Assembly: GCF_000021545.1 (NCBI RefSeq)
Contig: NC_012438.1
Coordinates: forward strand, 124,001 to 188,000
Length of the DNA: 64,000 nucleotides
Reading direction: 5' to 3'
Source of the DNA: Sulfurihydrogenibium azorense Az-Fu1
GTDB taxonomy: Bacteria > Aquificota > Aquificia > Aquificales > Hydrogenothermaceae
The notes under the pieces are model-generated. The model searched no databases. It was not told the DNA's origin and saw only the letters and a program-made list of their open reading frames with translations. Numbering within the stretch: the stretch's first letter is position 1; each line of letters begins with the position of its first letter. Below are positions 1 to 7,866 of this stretch, one piece after another. The translations under genes were made by a program, and so were the position numbers.

Positions 1-537
1 TTCTCCTTCAAAGAGTTTAAATCCAAGATTTAATGCTTTGTTAAAGTCTTCATTACTATCGACATCTTCTGCTTTTAGCATAAAAGGTAGCTCATGAATA
101 AGACTTATAAATTTTTCTTTATCTGAGTTAAAGTTTTTTAAACTTACAGATAAATACTCAAATATACTTACGGCAGGTAGGTATGTGTCTGGGTTAAACT
201 CTCCTTCAGAGACTTCTAAAGAGAAGGTAAATCCTTCTTCCTTTAAGGATTTTAACTTATCTAATAAAATTTTAGATTTTAAATATTTTGACTCTACTTC
301 TAAAATAAATACTTCCTTGTTTATCAGATTTAAAAAATCTGTGAAAATTATTACATCCGGGTGAACCTTTATAAAGGCATTCTTTCCACTTAAAAATTTT
401 TTTATATCTAATTGAGATATGGTGTAGTATAAATCTTTTATCATTTGGTTTAGATTAGATTCTTCTCTTTCGTATTTTATTTCATAGGCATAGAGATTTT
501 TTTTATCATCAAAAACAGGAACCTTACATAAAATCAT
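1..537 (-). CDS. EAL/HDOD-type signalling protein, degenerate EAL domain (C-terminus beyond window)
   Basis: An uninterrupted minus-strand reading frame starts at an ATG at 537-535 and runs off the left edge after 179 codons. It opens with a VPVFDDKKNLYAYEIKY stretch that resembles the start of EAL domains in YuxH-type proteins (EAL plus HDOD). The EAL tripeptide itself is replaced by EIK at residues 19-21, so cyclic-di-GMP hydrolysis is unlikely; degenerate members usually act as regulatory or binding proteins. The end of the visible part (GFKLFEGE) resembles the late EAL-domain GxxLFQG segment, so an HDOD domain would be expected beyond the edge. Function is inferred from fold resemblance only. 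Confidence 0.6.
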   Translation of the reverse strand, partial: MILCKVPVFDDKKNLYAYEIKYEREESNLNQMIKDLYYTISQLDIKKFLSGKNAFIKVHPDVIIFTDFLNLINKEVFILEVESKYLKSKILLDKLKSLKEEGFTFSLEVSEGEFNPDTYLPAVSIFEYLSVSLKNFNSDKEKFISLIHELPFMLKAEDVDSNEDFNKALNLGFKLFEGE

Positions 538-570
538 GCTGAAAACCCCTTTTATTTTAAGGATGTAAAA

Positions 571-603
571 ATTATAGCATTTATTAAATTTTTTTGCTAT
601 AAT
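571..603. promoter_or_regulatory. Divergent -10 elements for rpsP (+) and the EAL-like gene (-)
   Basis: On the + strand a perfect TATAAT lies at 598-603, about 37 bases before the rpsP start. On the minus strand the complement of 571-576 also reads TATAAT, about 34 bases before the EAL-like gene start. The region is AT-rich and neither -35 box is strong. Confidence 0.5.
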
Positions 604-639
604 ATCTTATTCAAAAACTTTGTGAAGGAGGTTAACCTT

Positions 640-876
640 TTGGTTAAGATAAGACTTGCAAGAGCAGGAAGAAAGAAGCATCCAGTTTTTAGAATGGTAG
701 TTATAGATAGTAAAAAACCAAGAGAAGGAAAGGCTATAGAGTATTTAGGAACTTATGACCCAATATTAAAAACTGGGAATGTAAATGTAGAAAAGGCAAA
801 AGAATGGATCAGTAAAGGAGCTCAACCTACTGAAAGGGCGCTTAAAATATTGAAATCTTTCGGATTAGAAAACTAA
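640..876 (+). CDS. rpsP: 30S ribosomal protein S16
   Basis: The 78-residue product begins [20 protein letters not shown], the conserved S16 N-terminus, and has the usual S16 length. S16 is an assembly protein of the small ribosomal subunit. I choose the TTG at 640 because an AAGGAGG Shine-Dalgarno lies at 625-631 with 8 bases spacing. An in-frame GTG at 622 would place that sequence inside the gene and add six non-conserved residues. khpA follows after 22 bases, as in many bacteria. rimM and rplS, which usually complete this cluster with trmD, lie far away here (24.7 and 33.9 kb). Confidence 0.95.
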   Translation: MVKIRLARAGRKKHPVFRMVVIDSKKPREGKAIEYLGTYDPILKTGNVNVEKAKEWISKGAQPTERALKILKSFGLEN

Positions 877-898
877 CTACTTGAAAGGAGGAATGGTG

Positions 899-1138
899 AT
901 GAGCAAGCTTACAGAAATTGTAGAACAGATGGCAAAAGCTATCGTAGACCACCCTGAGAAAGTTGAAGTTAAAGAGATTGAGGGAGAAAAAACAACTGTT
1001 GTTGAGCTTAAAGTAGCTCCAGAAGACTTAGGAAAAGTAATCGGAAAGCAAGGTAGAACAGCAAGAGCTATGAGAACTATTCTGGCAGCTGTTTCAAGAA
1101 AAGCCAATAAGAAAGCAGTTTTAGAAATATTAGAATAA
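899..1138 (+). CDS. khpA: KhpA, KH-domain RNA-binding protein
   Basis: A 79-residue single KH-domain protein. The RNA-binding GxxG loop is GKQG at residues 49-52, preceded by the KVI strand typical of the KhpA/YlqC family. KhpA pairs with KhpB in other bacteria and binds many RNAs. The ATG at 899 sits 7 bases after AAAGGAGG (884-891). In-frame TTG 881 and ATG 893 are too early or too close to that site. It is co-transcribed with rpsP and ends just before a terminator shared with tsaE. Confidence 0.9.
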   Translation: MSKLTEIVEQMAKAIVDHPEKVEVKEIEGEKTTVVELKVAPEDLGKVIGKQGRTARAMRTILAAVSRKANKKAVLEILE

Positions 1139-1144
1139 TTTTTG

Positions 1145-1164
1145 GAAGGGGGTTATCCCCCTTC
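1145..1164. terminator. Bidirectional hairpin between khpA and tsaE
   Basis: GAAGGGGG (1145-1152), loop TTAT, CCCCCTTC (1157-1164): a perfect 8-bp GC-rich stem between convergent genes. The right arm lies inside the last codons of tsaE and the loop contains its stop. The flanks are T/A-rich, so it probably works in both directions. Confidence 0.75.
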
Positions 1165-1548
1165 TATTATAAACAATCTACTATCATCTTCTAACTGGTT
1201 TATGGTTATCTTGTAAACATTTTTATAATCAATGTTTTCCTTTGGCCACTCAATGATAACTAATCCTTTCCCAATAAAGTCTGATATGTCAAAGCTGTTT
1301 ATTCTATACATATCCAGATGATATATATCAAAGTTTTTCCCTTCATACTGATTCATTATTCCAAAGGTAGGAGATGTTACTTCCTCTTCAACCCCTAAAG
1401 CTTTTAGTAAATACTTTGTAAAAGTTGTCTTTCCAGCTCCTAAGTCTCCTTCAAGTAAGATAACTTCGTTTCCTTTTAATCTTTTTGAAAAATCTTGTGT
1501 AAAGCTTTCCAACTCTTTTAAATTTTTTACTAAAACTTTCTCTTCCAT
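1153..1548 (-). CDS. tsaE: TsaE, ATPase of the tRNA t6A modification complex
   Basis: A 131-residue P-loop protein. The Walker A motif GDLGAGKTT lies at about residues 34-42, followed by the TSPTF and YHLDMYR segments that are hallmarks of TsaE (YjeE). TsaE hydrolyses ATP in the TsaBDE complex that makes threonylcarbamoyladenosine at position 37 of ANN-decoding tRNAs. Length is slightly short but complete for the family. It is transcribed divergently from dapA and converges on khpA, overlapping the terminator arm. Confidence 0.92.
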   Translation of the reverse strand: MEEKVLVKNLKELESFTQDFSKRLKGNEVILLEGDLGAGKTTFTKYLLKALGVEEEVTSPTFGIMNQYEGKNFDIYHLDMYRINSFDISDFIGKGLVIIEWPKENIDYKNVYKITINQLEDDSRLFIIEGG

Positions 1549-1561
1549 TTGATATACAACC

Positions 1562-1590
1562 TTGTAAGTTTATTAAAAAACATCTATAAT
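1562..1590 (+). promoter_or_regulatory. Sigma-70-type promoter of dapA
   Basis: TTGTAA at 1562-1567, 17-base spacer, TATAAT at 1585-1590, with the dapA ATG 31 bases downstream and GGAGG at 1611-1615. This is one of the best-formed promoters in the window. Confidence 0.65.
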
Positions 1591-1620
1591 TATTCTATCA
1601 TTTTAAAACCGGAGGCAGTT

Positions 1621-2502
1621 ATGTTTTACGGCTCTGTTGTTGCTCTTATAACGCCATTTAAAGATGGTTCCTTAGACAGAAAATCTCTAAAAAAATTAAT
1701 AGAGTTTCATATAGAAAATCAAACAGATGCAATCGTTGTAGCAGGAACAACGGGAGAGTCTCCTACTTTAACCTATGAAGAACATGAGCTTTTAATTGAG
1801 CTTGCTGTTGAGTATGCCCATAAGAGAATACCTATAATAGCAGGAACAGGAGCAAACTCTACCCATGAGGCTATACTCCTTACCAAGTTTGCAGAAAAAG
1901 TAGGAGCTGATGCTTCTTTACAGGTTGTACCTTACTACAATAAACCTACTCAGGAAGGGATATACCAGCACTTTAAAGCTATAGCAGAAGAAACCAACAT
2001 ACCACTTATCCTTTACAACATTCCATCAAGAACAGGTGTTGATATGCTACCAGAGACTTTTGCAAGACTTTACTCTGATTTTCCTAACGTAATTGGGATA
2101 AAAGAAGCAACTGGAAACGTTGCAAGAGTTTCAGAAACTATATCCCTTACAAACGAAGAGGTTTTAATACTATCTGGAGATGATGCTTTAACCCTTCCTA
2201 TGATGGCTGTCGGTGCAAAGGGAGTTATCTCAGTTGCAAACAATATAATTCCAAAAGAGATATCTCAGATGTGTAAGCTGGCCTTAGAAGGCAAGTTTGA
2301 CGAAGCTCTAAAAATTCACAACAAATATTGGGACTTGTTTAAAGTCCTGTTTATAGAAACAAACCCTATACCTGTAAAAACAGCTGCATACCTTATGGGA
2401 CTTATAGACAGTGGAGAGTTAAGACTTCCACTTTACTATATGAACTCAAAAAACGAAGAGAAGTTAAAAGATGTTCTAAAGAAGCACGGGCTGATTTCTT
2501 AA
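1621..2502 (+). CDS. dapA: 4-hydroxy-tetrahydrodipicolinate synthase
   Basis: A 293-residue TIM-barrel aldolase that condenses pyruvate with aspartate semialdehyde in the lysine and diaminopimelate pathway. Visible signatures are AGTTGES at residues 41-47, YYNKP at about 105-109, YNIPSRTG with the proton-relay Tyr132, and the Schiff-base lysine K161 in IGIKEATGN. The ATG at 1621 follows GGAGG with 5 bases spacing and gives the family N-terminus (FYGSVVALITPF). An earlier in-frame start at 1549 would precede the promoter -10 box. It has its own promoter and stands alone between tsaE and a sugar-metabolism pair. Confidence 0.95.
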   Translation: MFYGSVVALITPFKDGSLDRKSLKKLIEFHIENQTDAIVVAGTTGESPTLTYEEHELLIELAVEYAHKRIPIIAGTGANSTHEAILLTKFAEKVGADASLQVVPYYNKPTQEGIYQHFKAIAEETNIPLILYNIPSRTGVDMLPETFARLYSDFPNVIGIKEATGNVARVSETISLTNEEVLILSGDDALTLPMMAVGAKGVISVANNIIPKEISQMCKLALEGKFDEALKIHNKYWDLFKVLFIETNPIPVKTAAYLMGLIDSGELRLPLYYMNSKNEEKLKDVLKKHGLIS

Positions 2503-2564
2503 TTTTGCAAATTTTCAAAAAAATACTATAAGATTTTAATTTATTTTTAAAAAGTTTATTTTGG

Positions 2565-2570
2565 TATAAT
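2565..2570 (+). promoter_or_regulatory. Extended -10 element before the Gfo/Idh dehydrogenase
   Basis: TGG followed by TATAAT at 2565-2570, 37 bases before the chosen TTG start. The -35 region is poor, as is common for extended -10 promoters. Confidence 0.45.
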
Positions 2571-2607
2571 TTTTGCTTAATTTTTGGAAAAAGCGTTGGA
2601 GTGTGTT

Positions 2608-3423
2608 TTGAAGGTAGGAATAGTTGGCATAGGAAATATGGGAAGTAAATATGTAAATAAGTTTAGAGAGTTAAATTTAGACTATGTTCTCATAGACTCT
2701 AACCAGTCTCAGTTTGAGAAGTATCCAGAAGATGTGCCAAAATACACAGATTTAGAAGAAGCTCTTGAAAAAGAGAATATAAACTTTTTATTTGTTGCAA
2801 CCTCTCCAACCTCCCATATACCTATAGCAAGAAAAGCTATCGAGAGAAACATAAACGTAATGGTAGAAAAACCCCCTGCCCTTTCAAGAAGAGATTTTGA
2901 AGATATCTTAGATTTCGCATATAAAAACAACGTTATCTTAGCTGTGTCAGAAATTGAGCTTAACTCAAGTAGCGTTAGAAATTTAAAGATAAATGGTAAA
3001 GTCGAGAATGTTGAAGGTTATAGGTTAAACTTAGGAAAGGGATATATAAATCCTTTTTTTGACCTTGCGTGGCATGACCTTTATATATTTAACTATCTCT
3101 TTGGAAACTTTTCCATAAAAAAAGTTAGTATAGAAGGAAATAACGTTTACGTAAACGCAAACTCAGATAACACAGAGTTTAACCTTCAAGTTGCATGGCT
3201 TAACCCTTTCTTAAAAAGAAGCTGGCATTTAAAATCAGGTAGTGAAGAAACTTTGTTAGACTTTGTAGAGGACAAAATAATCTACCCATCAGGAGAAGTT
3301 GTAGAGAAGGATAACATTGATAAGTTAAAGATGATGATAGAAAAATTTATAAAAAATCCATCTTACGAAAGCTCCTTAAGAGCTTTAAACATTTTAAAAG
3401 AGATAGAAAAAATTAACATATAA
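2608..3423 (+). CDS. Gfo/Idh/MocA family oxidoreductase (probable nucleotide-sugar dehydrogenase)
   Basis: About 271 residues. The Rossmann motif GIVGIGNMG lies at residues 4-12, the family EKP motif (VEKPPALS) at about 86-93, and a conserved His-Asp pair (AWHDL) near 156. These enzymes oxidise or reduce sugars with NAD(P). I take the TTG at 2608, which follows GGAG and gives the family N-terminus; a TTG at 2584 adds eight poorly conserved residues. A DegT/DnrJ/EryC1 aminotransferase follows after 10 bases. This order suggests 3-keto-sugar formation followed by transamination, as in WlbA/WbpB pathways. Substrate is not determined. Confidence 0.8.
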   Translation: MKVGIVGIGNMGSKYVNKFRELNLDYVLIDSNQSQFEKYPEDVPKYTDLEEALEKENINFLFVATSPTSHIPIARKAIERNINVMVEKPPALSRRDFEDILDFAYKNNVILAVSEIELNSSSVRNLKINGKVENVEGYRLNLGKGYINPFFDLAWHDLYIFNYLFGNFSIKKVSIEGNNVYVNANSDNTEFNLQVAWLNPFLKRSWHLKSGSEETLLDFVEDKIIYPSGEVVEKDNIDKLKMMIEKFIKNPSYESSLRALNILKEIEKINI

Positions 3424-3433
3424 AGGAGATGTT

Positions 3434-4489
3434 ATGATTCCGATTATTAAACCTTTTTTTGGAAAAGAAGAGGAAGAAACAGTTTTAGAAATTATGAGAA
3501 GTGGACAGATTACAAGAGGAAAATGGACTTTAAAGTTTAGAGAGAGTTTTAAAGATTACATAGGAGTTGCATTTTGTCATACAGTTTGTAGTGGTACAGC
3601 TGCACTTTACATAGGTTTAAAGGCAATAGGCATAAGTAAAAAAGAAGATGTGGTTATAGTTCCATCTTTAAGTTTTATGGCAACTATAGATGCTGTTATA
3701 ATGGCAGGTGGGACGCCTGTTGTTATTGATGTTGATGAAAGTTATACAATGGATGTAAACCAGTTAGAAGATGCTATTAAAAAGTACAATCCAAAAGCAA
3801 TCATACCAGTACATCTGTTTGGTCAAACTGCAGACATGGACAGAATAAAATCTTTATGTCAAGAAAAAAATATAATAATTTTTGAAGATGCAGCACAGGC
3901 ACACGGAGCTGAGTATAAAGGTAAAAAAGCAGGAAGTTTAGGAGATTTATCTGCTTTTAGCTTTTACGCATCTAAAAACGTCGCAATGGGAGAAGGTGGA
4001 GCTATCCTTACAAGCTCTCCTTACATTGATGAAAAGATTACAAACTGGATTGAGTTTGGAGACCATCCAGCCTTAAATCTAAGAATTACAGAATTTCAAG
4101 CAGGTATAGGATACTGGCAGTTAAAAAGGTTAGAGGAGACAAACGAAAAAAGAAGAAAGATAGCTAAAGTATATAATGAAGAGTTTAAAGATTTACCGGG
4201 TTTAATACTTCCACAAGAACTTCCAGATAGAAAACACGTTTATCACATATACGCTTTAAGACATCCAGAGAGAAACAAAATAGTAGAAAAACTTATAGAA
4301 AACGGTATAGGTGCAAGGGTTTACTATGAGTACACATTACATGAGCTAAGAAACGTAGAACATTTACCTTGTGATTTTGGAGAAAAGTGTAGTAGAGAGC
4401 TGTTTGCAATTCCAATTCATGCTTCTTTAACAGAAAATGAAGTTGAATATATTGTTGATACGGTCAAAAAAGTTGTCAAAGAGATATAG
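3434..4489 (+). CDS. DegT/DnrJ/EryC1/StrS family sugar aminotransferase
   Basis: A 351-residue PLP-dependent aminotransferase. Visible features are SGTAAL at residues 53-58 (cofactor phosphate binding), EDAAQAHG at 151-158 (Asp152 on the pyridine nitrogen), and the Schiff-base lysine K181 in YASKNVAMGEGG. The family makes amino sugars for surface polysaccharide. It follows the Gfo/Idh dehydrogenase by 10 bases with a good AAAGGAG site, so the two likely act in sequence on one nucleotide sugar. Which sugar is made cannot be told from sequence alone; WlbC/WbpE-type 3-amino transfer is the first guess. Confidence 0.88.
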   Translation: MIPIIKPFFGKEEEETVLEIMRSGQITRGKWTLKFRESFKDYIGVAFCHTVCSGTAALYIGLKAIGISKKEDVVIVPSLSFMATIDAVIMAGGTPVVIDVDESYTMDVNQLEDAIKKYNPKAIIPVHLFGQTADMDRIKSLCQEKNIIIFEDAAQAHGAEYKGKKAGSLGDLSAFSFYASKNVAMGEGGAILTSSPYIDEKITNWIEFGDHPALNLRITEFQAGIGYWQLKRLEETNEKRRKIAKVYNEEFKDLPGLILPQELPDRKHVYHIYALRHPERNKIVEKLIENGIGARVYYEYTLHELRNVEHLPCDFGEKCSRELFAIPIHASLTENEVEYIVDTVKKVVKEI

Positions 4490-4493
4490 AAAA

Positions 4494-4910
4494 ATGAAAA
4501 AATTTTTATTTGCATTAATTTTTGGGTCTATAGCTACCTCCTGTGTTGTAGTTGCAAGGCCTGGTGGTACAGCTGTTATAGTAGATACTCCCAATAAAAT
4601 TGTTGTAAATCCAAGAGTTATCTACGTACCGAGATATGATGTATATGTAATAGACGATGATAGAGTTGAGGTTTATAAATACAAAAATAAATGGTACTGG
4701 TATAGAGGTGGTGTTTGGTACGTAGCTGAAAGATACGAAGGTCCTTGGATAATCTTAAGAGGAGAACCACCAATTGCAATACCCCCAGGTCAGTTAAGAA
4801 AAATGCAAGTTCATGAAAGAAATGAGGAAAGAAAATTCTTTAAAGAGTTAGAAAAAGAGAGAAAACGCGAAGAAAAAGAGTGGAAAAAGCACAACAAATG
4901 GGATGATTAA
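4494..4910 (+). CDS. Putative small lipoprotein, YWY-rich
   Basis: A 138-residue protein with a KKFLFALIFGSIATSC leader whose Cys17 could be lipidated, although ATSC is only a fair lipobox. The middle is rich in Tyr and Trp (NKWYWYRGGVWYVAERYEGPW). The last 35 residues are strongly charged (Glu/Lys) and probably helical. Similar WY-containing envelope proteins are common and uncharacterised. The ATG at 4494 lies 4 bases after the aminotransferase stop, so it is probably translated in the same operon. No function can be assigned. Confidence 0.65.
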   Translation: MKKFLFALIFGSIATSCVVVARPGGTAVIVDTPNKIVVNPRVIYVPRYDVYVIDDDRVEVYKYKNKWYWYRGGVWYVAERYEGPWIILRGEPPIAIPPGQLRKMQVHERNEERKFFKELEKERKREEKEWKKHNKWDD

Positions 4911-4922
4911 TGGAGGTAGTCT

Positions 4923-5387
4923 ATGAAAATAATAGAAGGGAATCTGGCAGCTGAAGGTTTAAAGTTTGGTATTGTACTTGGAAGGTTTAACAGCTTTATT
5001 ACAGAGAGACTCTTAGAGGGTGCGATTGATTGTATACTAAGACACGGTGGCAACAAGGAAAATATAGATGTTGTAAGAGTACCGGGTTCCTTTGAGATTC
5101 CTTTAATTGCAAAGAAGTTAGCTAAATCTGGGAAATACGACGCTGTTATATGTCTTGGAGCTGTAATAAGAGGGTCTACGCCTCATTTTGATTATGTTGC
5201 AAATGAAGTAACAAAAGGAATAGCTCAAGTTTCCTTAGAAACAGAAGTTCCTATATCTTACGGCATTTTAACAACAGACACAATAGAGCAAGCAATAGAA
5301 AGAGCCGGAACAAAAATGGGAAATAAAGGCTTTGACGCAGCTCTAACAGCTATAGAAATGGTAAACATAATAAAACAGATAGGATAA
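4923..5387 (+). CDS. ribH: 6,7-dimethyl-8-ribityllumazine synthase
   Basis: 154 residues, the standard length. It joins 5-amino-6-ribitylaminouracil with dihydroxybutanone phosphate in riboflavin synthesis and normally assembles into a 60-mer shell. Visible signatures are GRFN at 20-23, PGSFEIP at 54-60 and [14 protein letters not shown] at about 79-92 with catalytic His88. A GGAGG site lies just upstream. nusB follows after 4 bases; ribH-nusB is a common pair. ribF, which makes FMN and FAD from the final product, is at 21.1 kb. Confidence 0.95.
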   Translation: MKIIEGNLAAEGLKFGIVLGRFNSFITERLLEGAIDCILRHGGNKENIDVVRVPGSFEIPLIAKKLAKSGKYDAVICLGAVIRGSTPHFDYVANEVTKGIAQVSLETEVPISYGILTTDTIEQAIERAGTKMGNKGFDAALTAIEMVNIIKQIG

Positions 5388-5391
5388 ATTG

Positions 5392-5871
5392 ATGAAACAA
5401 AGTATAAAAAACATACAAAGACAAGCAAGAGAACTACTACTTAAAGTTTTTTACACATTTGACCAAAAAGGTGAACCTTTAGAAGATATTTTAAAAGAGT
5501 ATACAAATTTAAAAGAAATAAGTCCTGAAGTTATAAACTATGCTAAAGAGATAATTTCCTTCTTCAATGAAAAGAAAGATAAGGTAGATGAAATGATAAA
5601 ATCACATCTGGAAAAATGGAGGTTTGAAAGGTTAGGATATATAGAGAAAGCATTATTGAAAATAGCTATAACTGATTTTCTCAAGTTAAAAGAAAAAGGA
5701 AGAGAAGAAAATTTTATGATAAAACGAATAATATTAGATACGTTAGATTTAGTAGAATGTTATACAGGATCTAAAAAATCCGTAAAGTTTGTAAACGGAA
5801 TTCTTGGAAGAGTAGTAAGGGAGTTGTTTAAAGGATATGAGGATAGTTTTTATATCAGATCTACACAGTAA
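5392..5871 (+). CDS. nusB: Transcription antitermination protein NusB
   Basis: About 159 residues, mainly helical. It starts with the QRQARELLLKVFYTFD segment of NusB and ends with the KFVNGILGRVVRE signature. NusB with NusE (S10) binds boxA RNA during rRNA transcription. The ATG at 5392 is preferred over a TTG one codon earlier. Its 3' end overlaps the start of the broken metallophosphoesterase gene by 35 bases, so they were once translationally coupled. Confidence 0.88.
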   Translation: MKQSIKNIQRQARELLLKVFYTFDQKGEPLEDILKEYTNLKEISPEVINYAKEIISFFNEKKDKVDEMIKSHLEKWRFERLGYIEKALLKIAITDFLKLKEKGREENFMIKRIILDTLDLVECYTGSKKSVKFVNGILGRVVRELFKGYEDSFYIRSTQ

Positions 5872-6255
5872 TATATACGCTGTGGAAGCTTTAAAAAAAG
5901 ATTTAAAAAAAAGAAGTGTAGATAAAATTATATGTCTTGGAGATATTGTAGGTTATGGGGCAAATCCTGTAGAAGTTGTAGAATGGGTAAAAGAGAACTG
6001 TGATTTATCTTTACGAGGCAATCATGACACTTTAGTGTCGAATGCTGAGCCTATAGATATGCATAACCCTTACACACTAAAAGCAGCTTTTTATAACTCA
6101 GAAGTTTTAGAAGATAAACATAAAGAGTTTTTGAGATCTTTAGAAAAAGATTACGAAGACGATGAAATGGTCTTGACCCACGATGAGCCTTGTATCCCTG
6201 GAAGTATGATATAGAAAAAGCTGCAAAGGATATAACTAAAATTTTTTAGCAACTC

Positions 6256-6273
6256 TTGACAAAATGCAGTCAA
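6256..6273. repeat. Left-end subterminal palindrome of the tnpB element
   Basis: TTGAC (6256-6260) and GTCAA (6269-6273) form a 5-bp stem around an 8-base loop about 10 bases inside the left end, the place where TnpA recognition hairpins sit in IS200/IS605 elements. TTGACA here could also serve as a -35 box. Confidence 0.4.
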
Positions 6274-7814
6274 ATGATTACTTTAATCGTATGAAACCAC
6301 AAGAAAAAATAAAAAGAGTTCTTACCATAAGAGTAGGGGGAAAAGAAAGAAAAAGAAAAGTAAGAACTCTACTTTTAGACCTTGCTCACTTTAGAAACAT
6401 ACTTACAATCCTTATCACAAAATATTATACCCTTTATAAAGAACATTTACTAAACCAATCTATTCTCTATGGTCTTGTTGCAAAAAACTATACAGGTAAA
6501 TACAAAGAAGAGTTTGAAAAGGTCTTAAAAAATATAGAAAGTAATCCTGAATTAGCAGACCTACTTATAAAACTTAAAAATCAGAAAGAGAAAGTAGATA
6601 ATCCTCACTACATCCAATACATCATCCGTCAGACTATAAAAGACTTTAAAAACTTTTTCAAATCTCTTGAAAGCTTTAAAACCAATCCTGAAAAATTTAA
6701 AGAAATACCAAGACCACCTAAAGCTAAAAAACTTAAATATCTTATGAACTTTTCTGTAGAAGGAAATGTTAACACCTTTAAGCAAGAAGGAGATAAAATA
6801 ATAATCAGGCTCAAAAACAATAAGTATCTTAAAGTTAAATTACCTAAAGATTTCCCTTATAAAATTTCTTCACTAAGAATAAAACTCTTTGGAGATGACC
6901 TTTATGTAGATGCTGTTTATGAGCAAGAAGTAGAATTAAAAAATCCTGTAGGAGAATATAAAGCAGGAATAGATATTGGACTTGATGAAATGATATCTGT
7001 TGTAAGTGAAAATGTAGAGTTAAAAAGTTTTATAGTATCAGGAAAAGAAATAAAAGCTTTCAATCAGTGGTTTAACAAAGAAATGTCAAAACTTAGAGCT
7101 GAAATAAACAACTTAAAAAACTCTGTCAAGAGAGGTTTTATTGAAAACCAAGTTGCTACTAAGAAGATTTATGAATTAGAATTAAAGATGAAATCTCTAT
7201 CTTCCCACAGAAAGAGGTGGCTTGATAACAACTTTCACAAAATAGCAAGGAAACTGGTTGATTTACTCCATGAAACAGGACATAAAACCATCTACATAGG
7301 AAAAAATGCAATTGAAAGTAAAAACGGTATAGACTTAGGAAAGAAAACTAATCAAGAGTTTGTATCTATTCCTTTTAGAAGGTTGATAAAGTTAATAGAA
7401 TACAAAGCTTATGAGTATGGGATGGAAGTTATAGAGGTTGATGAGAGTTATACATCTAAAACATCACCGTTAGCTAATATATTTGAAGTAAAAGAGACAA
7501 AAAATAAAGAAGTATGTCAAGGAAAAAGGGATGGAGATATATTTAAAGATAAAGTTTTAAATAAAGTATTTCACGCAGATTTAGTGGGAGCAGTAAATAT
7601 TATTAGAGTAGGAGCCAAGCTCCTGAGACTTAGATTTTACGAAAATCTTAAAACTTTCTTTATAAAGCTTTGCAATCCTGTAAAGCTTAAGTTGATTGAT
7701 TTGTTTTACAAAGTATCTCCTGAGTCCTTACGGATAGGGAGTAGTAGGCAGGGAGTAAAATTCTCTGCAGGGTGGATGGAAAAATCAGGTTATTTGAATA
7801 CATTTGGAACTTAA
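6264..7814 (+). CDS. tnpB: TnpB, RNA-guided RuvC-type nuclease
   Basis: 516 residues, longer than the usual 350-450. The RuvC-I aspartate is D237 in AGIDIG and the RuvC-III aspartate is D439 in HADLVGAVN. The usual RuvC-II glutamate position reads IYIGKN with no acidic residue. A glutamate, E394, instead lies in the VDESYTSKTSP motif, as I recall for TnpB groups with a rearranged catalytic site. Only one Cys (C418) lies between these motifs, so the four-Cys zinc ribbon is absent. The reading frame is intact. Start choice is uncertain: ATG 6264 has no clear ribosome site and ATG 6291 is an alternative. Confidence 0.88.
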   Translation: MQSNDYFNRMKPQEKIKRVLTIRVGGKERKRKVRTLLLDLAHFRNILTILITKYYTLYKEHLLNQSILYGLVAKNYTGKYKEEFEKVLKNIESNPELADLLIKLKNQKEKVDNPHYIQYIIRQTIKDFKNFFKSLESFKTNPEKFKEIPRPPKAKKLKYLMNFSVEGNVNTFKQEGDKIIIRLKNNKYLKVKLPKDFPYKISSLRIKLFGDDLYVDAVYEQEVELKNPVGEYKAGIDIGLDEMISVVSENVELKSFIVSGKEIKAFNQWFNKEMSKLRAEINNLKNSVKRGFIENQVATKKIYELELKMKSLSSHRKRWLDNNFHKIARKLVDLLHETGHKTIYIGKNAIESKNGIDLGKKTNQEFVSIPFRRLIKLIEYKAYEYGMEVIEVDESYTSKTSPLANIFEVKETKNKEVCQGKRDGDIFKDKVLNKVFHADLVGAVNIIRVGAKLLRLRFYENLKTFFIKLCNPVKLKLIDLFYKVSPESLRIGSSRQGVKFSAGWMEKSGYLNTFGT

Positions 7815-7826
7815 AACCTGGTTTTT
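7780..7826 (+). repeat. Right-end hairpin at the tnpB 3' end (possible guide-RNA scaffold or terminator)
   Basis: AAAAATCAGGTT (7780-7791) pairs with AACCTGGTTTTT (7815-7826): a 12-bp stem with one G-T pair. The tnpB stop codon lies in the loop and a T-run closes the 3' arm. In related elements the guide (omega/re) RNA covers the end of tnpB and the right end. Confidence 0.5.
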
Positions 7827-7866
7827 CTATACCTACTAAATGCCAATCTACCACAGTTATTCGCTC

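Larger units (their letters stand above)
6247..7835 (+). mobile_element. IS200/IS605-type element carrying only tnpB (IS1341-like)
   Basis: The boundaries are inferred from the interrupted metallophosphoesterase codons: coding sense is lost after about 6246 and returns at about 7836. The element holds one gene, a TnpB homologue, and no TnpA transposase, so it can move only with a transposase supplied elsewhere. Subterminal hairpins lie at both ends (6256-6273 and 7780-7826), as is typical of this group, which inserts without target duplication. The ends are uncertain by roughly 5 bases. Confidence 0.75.

Noticed and set aside
622-639. GTG start for rpsP
   Set aside because: It would put the Shine-Dalgarno inside the gene; the TTG at 640 gives the conserved S16 start.
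6247-7835. Complete autonomous IS605 with tnpA
   Set aside because: No Y1 transposase reading frame on either strand within or beside the element.
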